DNA of 64,000 bases, from NCBI GenBank assembly GCA_947462335.1, contig OX381708.1:310001-374000 (forward strand). Direction: 5' to 3'. A program made the position numbers and the translations under genes. This document shows positions 33,701 to 41,741 of this stretch, in pieces. The notes beneath the pieces were generated by a model. That model made no database searches and was not told where the DNA came from. It saw nothing but the letters and a program-made list of their open reading frames with translations. Within the stretch, counting starts at the first letter, position 1. Each line of letters opens with the position of its first letter. Source of the DNA: Harmothoe impar (lineage: Eukaryota; Annelida; Polychaeta; Phyllodocida; Polynoidae).

Positions 33701-34344
33701 ACATGAAATCATAAAGGTTTTGACATCAGGAACTCCAGGTTTTCAGCTCTGGGAGAATCTGAGCAAGGCTAGCTTTTAGCCCCCCCCCCTGGGTTGCTGC
33801 AGTAATCTCATCACTGGACATTTTGGCAGAGTCCAATCTCTTACTTCTCGGTGGTTTAATGGGTTCATGGTCCATTACTGGTTCTTTCTTACAGTTCCTC
33901 CTGCTGGAGGAGTAAGATCGCTACCACAGCGGCAGCACCACGCCTCAGCCATAGCGATGGCTTATCAGAAAAGAACCCAATTTTGAATTCCTAACCGACA
34001 ATCAGACAGCGGGCCTACACCAGTAGACGCATCCTCTTGCTGCTGAGTTTTGAAACCAACTGTAATACGAACCTGCAGCAGCTGAGTGTCGACACCTTTA
34101 CTCATCCCGGCAGTTCTATCATGTACTAACCACCGGATAACAATTGGCGCGCGCCAGGACTGTTGTATCTAGGTATATTGACATATAAACTCTGCCACCT
34201 TTATGTAGTTAAAATAAACAGTGATATAAATGAATAATGTAGATATCTGGTTTCGGCTGATAGTTTTTGTTACGGCCGACAGTGAGCAACTCTCATCTAA
34301 AAGGCGAGGGTTTCCGAATTTTGATTTTAAAAAGATGGACGATT

Positions 34345-35873
34345 GTTGCAGTTTAATTCATGACATTCAGAGCACTAGGCAGAAATTACATTGCGTCAAC
34401 ACCAGGCTATGGCCATTGCAATGCTTTGTTTTGATTAGACAGTCGGATTCCCCCGGTCCCTACCAGTTCTAAGTTGGCTGTTGGACCACGGACGAAGCGG
34501 ATGCGCCGACCACAGTTGCCCGCAGCCGACACCGCACAGCTGAGGCGGTCCATGGGAAGGTCCCGGCGACGGTCCGAGCTTGACGCGCCGTTGCCGACGA
34601 CGTCTCGTCCAGCCCCTGCCGGTTCCAGGCCCGGTTCGCACCCCAGCCCGACCGGCCCAGCCCTTAGAGCCCACCAGAGGCTGTTCACCTTGGAGACCTG
34701 CTGTGGATATGGGTATGGTCGGGCACGAAAATCTCACCGTCTCCCCAGGTTTTTCAAGGGCCGACAGTCTTTTAGCCCTATAAGTTCGAGGATTGATTTG
34801 CAAGTCATAATAGCTGCGGATCTCCATCAGGGTTTCCCCTGCATTTGTCTTACTCAGGCATCTTTCAGGTCCCAACATGTACGCTCTTGCTTTGCCTCCT
34901 CGACGTGGTGACCGAGACAGGCCAGCAGTGCGCGGCCGCCCGGAGACATCGGATCCTGCCATGGATGCGAACGCCCTGTCACTTTCATTGCGCCTGTGCG
35001 TTTAGTAGAGCCCAATGACTTGCGCACATGTTAGACTCCTTGGTCCGTGTTTCAAGACGGGTCTGATGGGGTGCCGATCGATTCGCCACGGACCCTAGGC
35101 TTCCAAACGGGAGCACACCCAGAGCTGATCAGCCCAGCAGTCGGAACAAACTATAAACAGTCCATCCTCGACCCAACCAAACTAGGCAGGGGCCCGCGCC
35201 ATCCCGAGGGAGGAGGAAGCGGCAGCATGCTTTCCCTCGGTTCACCGGCCGGGCTCTGAGCCCAGGGACTATAACACGGGAGGCGCCTGAAGGCGTTCCG
35301 GCTACCTTTCCTCGGGACTTCTCTCCTCGTGGAAAGAGCACCCTCAGGAGCCCGCAAACACTGAAGCAGTCCCATGTGGATCTACAATCAGAAGCTCCGA
35401 GCCCTCGGAAGAGTTGAATTCCACGAGGCTACTTTGCGGTCACATCAGTTTGCCTCTGAGTGGTTTCACGTACTCTTGAACTCTCTCTTCAAAGTCCTTT
35501 TCAACTTTTCCTCACAGTACTTGTCTGCTATCGGTCTCATGTCAGTATTTAGCCTCAGATGGAGTTTACCACCCACTTTGGGCTGCATTCCCAAACAACC
35601 CGACTCCAAGGACATTTAGAGGCACGTTGGCCCTCGCCTAGACTAGAGGCCTGACACACGCTATGAGAAAGGCCCCGATCAGGAGCACTCGGACCGGAGC
35701 ACGTACCGGAGTGATCGTCCTAAAAACCACAGTTCACTGCCGCAGCAACAGGGGATTCAGTGGTGGGCTATTCCCGCTTCACTCGCCGTCACTAGGGAAA
35801 TCCTTGTTAGTTCTTTTCCTCCGCTTAGTGATATGCCTAAGTTCAGCGGGTAATCCCCCCTAAGGCGATGGAC
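34345..35873 (-). pseudogene. 28S rRNA pseudogene, 5' part only
   Basis: On the minus strand the sequence starts at GGATTACCCGCTGAACTTAG with GCATATCACTAAGCGGAGGA (conserved 28S start), passes CCCGTCTTGAAACACGGACC and AAGGAGTCTAACATGTGCGC, and ends near GTGCTCTGAATGTCA. About the first third to half of a 28S gene is present. Decay is clear: internal deletions (for example loss of the segment between CAAGGTGAACAGCCTCTGG and the GGGCTGGGCCGGTCGGG part) and many C-to-T and G-to-A changes in otherwise invariant stretches (ACCTGAAAGATGCC, TTGCAAATCAATCCTCGAAC). The remainder of 28S is missing. ORFs through this region are accidental. Confidence 0.92.
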
Positions 35874-35944
35874 CGAGGCAATCCACCCGTGAGTGAACTG
35901 ACGCTACTACGCTCAAGGTGCGCACGAGAATGGACTTCCGGACG
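35874..35944 (-). other. ITS2 remnant
   Basis: Only about 70 bases separate the 5.8S and 28S matches, much shorter than a normal animal ITS2, so it is probably deleted. Confidence 0.6.
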
Positions 35945-36105
35945 TCAACCAACCCTGAGACAGGCGGGGCCTTGGGAATGCCCAAGGCCGCAATATGCAT
36001 TCAAGATGTCGCTGCTCAATGTGTCCTGCAATTCACATTAATTAACGGAGCTGGCTCTACTCTTCATCGACGCATGAGCCAAGTGATCCATCGCTGAGTC
36101 CATTC
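35945..36105 (-). pseudogene. 5.8S rRNA pseudogene
   Basis: Minus-strand landmarks: GCGATGGATCACTTGGCTCA, TGCGTCGATGAAGAGTAGAG, TTAATGTGAATTGCAGGACA, CATTGAGCAGCGACATCTTG. The normally invariant GATGAAGAACGCAGC reads GATGAAGAGTAGAGC, and two CpGs have become TpG/CpA, so the copy is unlikely to be functional. Confidence 0.9.
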
Positions 36106-36262
36106 CGCTGCCTCCTTCCAAAGTTGGACTTTGATTGGAATTGGGTTGGGTCATGGGGCCACAGAGAAACCGACGCAAGCGATCGGGAACCGAAGCCCAC
36201 CGGTGCGCGTTGCTCTCGTCTCCGGGGTCCAAGAGAACTCTTACCAGGACGAATGACACGTT
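36106..36262 (-). other. ITS1 remnant fused to truncated 18S
   Basis: No similarity recognised. The 18S match stops at GGAATCAACGTG and the last about 250 bases of 18S (V9 and the conserved 3' end) are absent, so a deletion joins 18S directly to spacer. Confidence 0.6.
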
Positions 36263-36580
36263 GATTCCTTCAGTGTAGCACGTGCGGCCCCGAACATCTC
36301 AGGGCATCACAGACCTGTTATTGCTCAATCTCGCGTGGCTGTACGTCACTTGTCCCTCTAAAAAGTTGGTGTCGACTGGACGGACCAGGTAAATCGATGG
36401 ACTAGTCAGCAGGTCAGAGTCTCGTTCGTTATCCTAATTAACCAGACAAATCGCTCCACCAACTAGGAGCGGCCATACACCGCCACTTACCAAATCAAGA
36501 AAGACCTCTCAATCTGTCTCAATCCTAATGGTGTCCGGGCCAGGTGAGTTTCCCCGCCACGAGTCCCACCCCCCATGTAC
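36263..36580 (-). pseudogene. 18S rRNA pseudogene fragment (V7-V8 region)
   Basis: Minus-strand landmarks: GAGCGATTTGTCTGGTTAAT, GATAACGAACGAGACTCTG, GAGATTGAGCAATAACAGG, TCTGTGATGCCCTGAGATGT, CTACACTGAAGGAATCA. Upstream 18S and the 3' end are both missing, and conserved stretches carry substitutions (TTAATTAGGATAACG for TTAATTCCGATAACG). Confidence 0.9.
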
Positions 36581-36699
36581 TAATGGCACAAGGGTGGTGA
36601 CATTGTGAGGCATGTCACGAACTTTGAAGAGCTCTCATACAGAAACCGCCAGGACTTTCACCACCAAATTCGGGTTCAGGAGGAGTTTCTGGGTAGCTT

Positions 36700-39030
36700 T
36701 TCAAAAAAAAGAATTCGGAGTGATGACTTGAGGTCCAAGTGTAGGAATGACCTTTCGGTAGGTTTCAATAAGGGTATCCACTTCACGTCGAAGTATGGGC
36801 CTAGTATTTTCTCTTTTATAGAGATTTTATTCAGGGTATCCATTTCAAGTCCAAATGCAGAAATCTCGTGTAGCTAGCGGTAGGTTTCCCTGGACATCAG
36901 AGGAGGATGCACATTTAATAGCAGCAGGCTTTCCCTGGACGTCAGACAAGGATGCACGCTAGTGGCAGGCTTCCCTGGACGTCAGACAAGGATGCACGTT
37001 AGCGGAAGGCTTACTAAGAGGTTTTATTCAGAGTATCCATTACAGGTCAAAGTGCAGGAATGACTTTTCAGTGCAGTTTAATTCAGAGTATCAACCAGAG
37101 GTCCAAGTGTAGGAATTACCTTTCGTGAGGTTTAAATGAGGGTATCCACTGCAAGTGCAAGTCCAAGTATAGGCCTAGCGTCTGCTATAGAGGTTTTATT
37201 CAGGGTACCCACTTCAGGCTCAAGTGTAGAAATGGCCTTCTGAGATTTCTTTTTGAAGAGTATCCCGACGGCACATGGTAGTATCAGGGTTTGCTTGGAC
37301 GTCAGACGAGGATGCACGTTAGCAGCAGGCTTATCCTGAGGTTTTATTCAGGTCACATTTCAAGTCCAAGTGCAGGAATAGCCTTCAGCGCATGTTAGCA
37401 GTAGGGTACCTGGGCGTCAGACAAGGATGCACATTAGCGGCAGGGTTTCCCTGGACGTCAGACGAGGATGCACTTTAGCAGCAGGGTTACCTGGACGTCA
37501 GATAAGGACGCACGTTAGCAGCAGGGTTACCCTGGACATCAGACGAGGATGCACGTTAGCAGCAGGGTTACCTGGACGTCAGATAAGGACGCACGTTAGC
37601 GGGAGGGTTTCCCTGGACGTCAGATGAGGACGCACGTTAGCAGCAGGGTTACCTGGACGTCAGATAAGGACGCACATTAGCGGCAGGGTTACCCTGGACG
37701 TCAGACGAGGACGCACGTTAGTGGCATGGTTACCCTGGACCTCAGACGAGGACGCCCATTAGCAGCAGGCTTATCCAGAGGTTTTATTCAGAGCATCCAC
37801 TACAGGTCAAAGTGCAGGAATGGTCTGTGAGTGCACGTTATTTCAGAGTATCAACTAGATGTCCAAGTGTAGGAACGGCCTTTCATGAGGTTTTATTCAG
37901 GGTATCCACTTCAAGTCCTAGTGTAGGCCTAGTGTCTGTCATTTATAGAGGTTTTATTCAGGGTATCCACTTCAGACTCCAGTGTAGAAATGGCCTTCTG
38001 TGATTTCTATTTTAAGAATATCACGAGGGCACATGGTAGTAGCAGGGTTTGCTTGGATATCAGATGAGGACGCACGTTAGCGGCAGGCTTATCCAGAGGT
38101 TTTATTCAGGTCAAAGTTTAGGAATGGCCTGTCAGTGAGGTTTTAATGAGGGTTTCCCTTTCAAGTCCAAGTGTAGCCTAGTGTTGGCCTAGTATCGGTC
38201 TTATATAGAGGTTTTATTCAGGGTATCCACTTCAGGCTCAAGTATAGGAATGACCTTTTGTTAGTTCTTTTTAAAGAGTATCGACCTGAAGTCCAAGTGT
38301 AGGAACGACCTGTCATGAGGTTTTATTCAGGGTATCCATTTCAAGTCCAAGTGCAGGAATAACCTTTAGTGCCTGTTAGCGGCAGGGTTACCCTGGACGT
38401 CAGACAAGGACGCACGTTAGCAGCAGGGCTACCCTGGACGTCAGACAAGGACCCACGTTAGCAGCAGGGTTACCCTGGACGTCAGACGAGGACGCACGTT
38501 AGCTGCAGGGTTACCCTGGACGTCAGACAAGGACGCACGTTAGCAGCAGGGTTACCCTGGACGTCAGACGAGGACGCACATTAGCAGCATGGTTACCCTG
38601 GACGTCAGACAAGGACGCACGTTAGCAGCAGGGTTACCCTGGACGTCAGACGAGGACGCACGTTAGCGGCAGGGTTACCCTGGACGTCAGACGAGGACGC
38701 ACGTTAGCGGCAGGGTTACCCTGGACGTCAGACGAGGACGCACGTTAGCGGCAGGGTTACCCTGGACGTCAGACAAGGACGCACGTTAGCGGCAGGGTTA
38801 CCCTGGACGTCAGACAAGGACGCACGTTAGCGGCAGGGTTACCCTGGACGTCAGACGAGGACGCACGTTAGCGGCAGGGTTACCCTGGACGTCAGTCGAG
38901 GACGCACGTTAGCGGCATGGTTACCCTGGACGTCAGACAAGGACGCACGTTAGCGGCAGGGTTACCCTGGACGTCAGACAAGGACGCACGTTAGCGGCAG
39001 GGTTACCCTGGACGTCAGACAAGGACGACA
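36700..39030. repeat. 41-bp and related repeats beside rDNA fossil (spacer-like)
   Basis: Two families are mixed. One is 41 bp with TTAGCGGCAGGGTTACCCTG and GACGTCAGACAAGGACGCAC, present singly or in short runs from 36,880 and as a clean array from 38,368 to 39,028 (about 16 units). The other has GAGGTTTTATTCAGGGTATC and CACTTCAAGTCCAAGTGTAG. Their place directly upstream of 18S on the rDNA strand suggests derived intergenic-spacer repeats. The 41-bp unit contains the palindromes GGGTTACCC-like and GACGTC. Confidence 0.9.
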
Positions 39031-39155
39031 CCCAACTTGAATCACTTCAACTTCTGGCTGTGCTTTGCAAAGTCGCATCAACATGTAAATATTGAACACC
39101 AACAGTGAAAAAACACCTTAATCTAGAATATTACAAGTTGGATATACTGACACTG

Positions 39156-39608
39156 TTATGGAAACTGGCAATATGGGTCGTGTGCCTTGGAGCAGTGACG
39201 CATCAGCTTGCAGGTCCGGCGATCGGCGTTCTTACTCCGCGTCTCAAGGGTGAGGTGGTCGCTGTTCACGCACAACGTGGTATGGCAGAGATGGGAAACT
39301 TCAAGTTTGTTGTCTTTTGAATGAAGAATCCTTAGATCATAGTGCTTCAACATGTAGACCAGTCTGTGGACTGACATTGGCTTGTTTTTCAGGCCTAGCT
39401 CTATTCTAGTAACAGCCTTCACGCCGTATCTATTGTCTTTACCTTTGCCAGTTGCTGCCCCCGTCCACAAGAGGCAGCCACCAGCTCCCCCCACACACCG
39501 GTTATGGATCAAGACGAGTTGCTCGTCACACCAGCGCTTGAGATCAGGTTGGAAGACGCCTGTAGAGGAAATAGCTTTAAATGAGGGTTCCAGCCAAATC
39601 CACTCCAT
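39156..39608 (-). CDS. His-Cys box homing endonuclease-like protein (I-PpoI type)
   Basis: An intact 150-residue ORF with a His-Cys box. Residues 104-147 read as the family pattern S-H-L-C-H-x-T-x-C-x-N-x-x-H-L ... E-T/S ... N ... R-x-x-C ... C-x3-H-x3-C. By comparison with I-PpoI (163 residues, encoded in a group I intron of Physarum LSU rDNA; family knowledge), His106 would be the general base and Asn127 the metal ligand. Cys108, Cys113, His118 with Cys45 would form zinc site 1, and Cys133, Cys139, His143, Cys147 zinc site 2. Arg68 or Arg82 may fill the catalytic Arg role. The usual early GGCLLWTG and HRLVYMLKH segments are present. Start: first ATG in frame. The frame stays open 17 codons further up to a TAA, without another ATG. 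It lies upstream of the 18S remnant on the same strand, beyond the 41-bp repeats. No group I intron core and no terminal repeats were recognised around it. The endonuclease assignment is by motif only; activity is unknown. Confidence 0.85.
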   Translation of the reverse strand: MEWIWLEPSFKAISSTGVFQPDLKRWCDEQLVLIHNRCVGGAGGCLLWTGAATGKGKDNRYGVKAVTRIELGLKNKPMSVHRLVYMLKHYDLRILHSKDNKLEVSHLCHTTLCVNSDHLTLETRSKNADRRTCKLMRHCSKAHDPYCQFP

Positions 39609-40404
39609 GTTTACTGGGACCTTTGGATACCGTGAACCAAAAAAGTGATCAAACTGTTACCGGGGTCACAAGAAGCCCGGTCACAACTTGGATAGGGTTC
39701 AAATAGTGCTGCAGCATATAAAACAGCGCCCAATACAACTGCCTTTTAACATAATTCAAAAAAGTGATCTCAATAGCCAAAGGCCTTTTTTGAACAAGTC
39801 ATGTTTTAATTGTAATTTTACATCAAGATCAAGAAAGACTAGCAACATCTCACACTAACAATAGACTGGGGTCATATTATTAAATCCTTCCTAATCAATA
39901 TCCATCCAACCAACAACATACTAGTATGCTGGTCAGACAATCATGTCAACAAACCTGCATGGTCAGCCATCTTGGAAGTGAATCATTTCATTTCTGACCC
40001 AACCCAAATGGACCCCCAAACAATTCCTTCACAACAATCAACCATGCTTATATACATCTCGCATCATGATGAGACCTTATTCTGGCTCTATTCTCATCTC
40101 TAACACAATTTCCAAAAAAATACCAAACTATTTAGACCACTCAGAGCTCATCTGGTATTCACTGCAGACTGATTCTTTCCCTAATTATGCACTCACTCAC
40201 CCCCCACACCAAACTTGGCCACAGTCTTCTCATGACTCTCACCCCCACCAAACTTGGCCACAGTCTTCTCATGCCCAACAGCAACAAACAACCAAAAACA
40301 AACAACACTCCTAACTAACAGCAAGTCACAGCATTTTGTCTTTGGCTGCTGTAATCTGCCTGGATTGATAGATTCCTTCTCTAGCCTACATTGGAGCTTT
40401 TTTC

Positions 40405-40790
40405 AGAAAATCCGAGTGCCGAAAATTTGCGTATCGTCGTCTGCGCCGGCCTTATCATGCCGTATAGACACTGTGGCTGATCTGATGGACGTAGCCCTGA
40501 ATCTCCTCTTTCCAGCAAAGTTTGAATTTTGAAAATCGGTTGGTAAACAGCTGAGTAAATGAGAGTTTTCTCGGATATGATTTTTAACATTTTGTTCCAA
40601 TTTCCGAGTGCCGAAAATTTGCGTATCGTCCTCTGCGCCGGCCTTATTATGGCCTTGGGACACTGTGACTGCATCTAGGATTGTAGCTCTGAATCTCCTC
40701 ATTCCAGCAACGTTTGAATTTTGAAAATCGGTTGGTAAACAGCCGAGTAAATGCAAGTTTTCTCAGAAATGATTTAAAAAAAGAATGTCT
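40405..40790. repeat. About 195-bp direct repeat, two units
   Basis: CCGAGTGCCGAAAATTTGCG at about 40,412 and 40,605 starts two units sharing CTGCGCCGGCCTTAT, CTGAATCTCCTC and TTGAAAATCGGTTGGTAAAC. The two overlapping minus-strand ORFs reflect this repetition; their proteins have no recognised domain. Confidence 0.88.
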
Positions 40791-40869
40791 TCCAATTTTT
40801 CTGATTTTCAAATGTCGACGAGTTTGCCGAAAAGCGACAGGCACTCTATATAGGGCTTAGAATAGTGAA

Positions 40870-41425
40870 GAAATGAAGAGCTTACAAAATTCTGATCGAA
40901 ATGGACTATTTATATGTCAAAATCAGACAAGATTTCATTTTAATTAATTTTCTTTGACAGCCAAAAATGTGTATTTGGGTGCTATTTTCGGTTTGCTTAG
41001 CTGTCACTACAGTGACAGACCCACCCACCTACAGAGGGAGTCTACCATGCTGTACCATGTGATCAGGGAGTGGTCAGTTCTTAAACAAAGGGAGGGCATG
41101 GCAACAAATAATTAGCCCTTTCTGGTGGGGGAGGGGAATGCCAGAAATGAAGAGCAGACAAAATTCTGATCGGAATGGACTATTTACATGTCAAAAAATG
41201 GAACAAGATTTCATTTTTTGACAGCCAAAAATATGTATTGGGTGTTCATTTTCACCTTGTTGAACTGTCACAATAGTGAGAGAACCCCCTACCCACCGCC
41301 GGACCCACCCATCCAGACTACAGACTTGATTGAACCTTAGTAGTATGGCCAATATTGTGTATTGGAGTGGTCAATTTCGGTTTTTCAATTGTCACTATAG
41401 TGACAAATCCACCCACCCACGCCCA
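40870..41425. repeat. Degenerate about 250-bp direct repeats, two to three units
   Basis: ATGAAGAGC(T/A)(T/G)ACAAAATTCTGATC occurs near 40,874 and 41,148. GTCACTA(C/T)AGTGACA with CCACCCACC follows near 41,003 and 41,393, with a variant near 41,266. GTCACTATAGTGAC is a perfect palindrome. Confidence 0.8.
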
Positions 41426-41642
41426 TTGACAGAAACAGATAAACTGCTGGTGGCCAAAACTAAAATAGCACTGTTTAGAAACAAAGTTTTCTTGATGTAT
41501 TAACATTTGATCATGTAAATGTACAGTTTGACAGTCCCTTCCCATCCCCTGCTTTTAGAATTGGATCACACCCTGAACAACAACACAACACACCATACAT
41601 TCATGATTCTATTTGCTGATTTCACTTTTATTTTGCACACAG

Positions 41643-41741
41643 CATTATATTCCACCTGCCTCCGATGTGTACCACCAGACATCGTCGTCCGGTGCTACGA
41701 GTCGGTTGACGCCGTCACACGTACTGCAGTCCCCATACACG
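41643..41741 (+). CDS. Candidate exon of plus-strand gene
   Basis: A 99-bp exon between CACACAG and GTAAGC. Two frames are open; the one used here (phase 1 in, 1 out) continues into the 43,463 exon. The phase-0 frame (HYIPPASDVYHQTSSSGATS) would continue only into the short terminal exon at 41,920. Confidence 0.45.

Larger units (their letters stand above)
32580..34340. other. Intergenic DNA between satellite and rDNA fossil
   Basis: Apart from the two palindromic elements, unique-looking sequence. ORFs (for example 33,168-33,377 plus) have no recognisable domain. No 28S similarity is evident beyond about 34,345. Confidence 0.5.
39610..41640. other. Repeat-bearing DNA without recognised genes
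   Basis: Contains the direct repeats listed separately (40,400-40,800 and 40,870-41,420). 39,610-40,390 is unique-looking and AT-rich with no supported exon. Confidence 0.5.

Noticed and set aside
34435..34962. 175-residue minus-strand ORF
   Set aside because: Lies wholly within the 28S rRNA pseudogene.
38368..39028. Telomere-like repeats (GGGTTACCC)
   Set aside because: The unit is 41 bp and contains no tandem TTAGGG.
39382..39648. Plus-strand ORF opposite the endonuclease gene
   Set aside because: No recognisable domain; shadow of the minus-strand ORF, whose His-Cys box is unmistakable.
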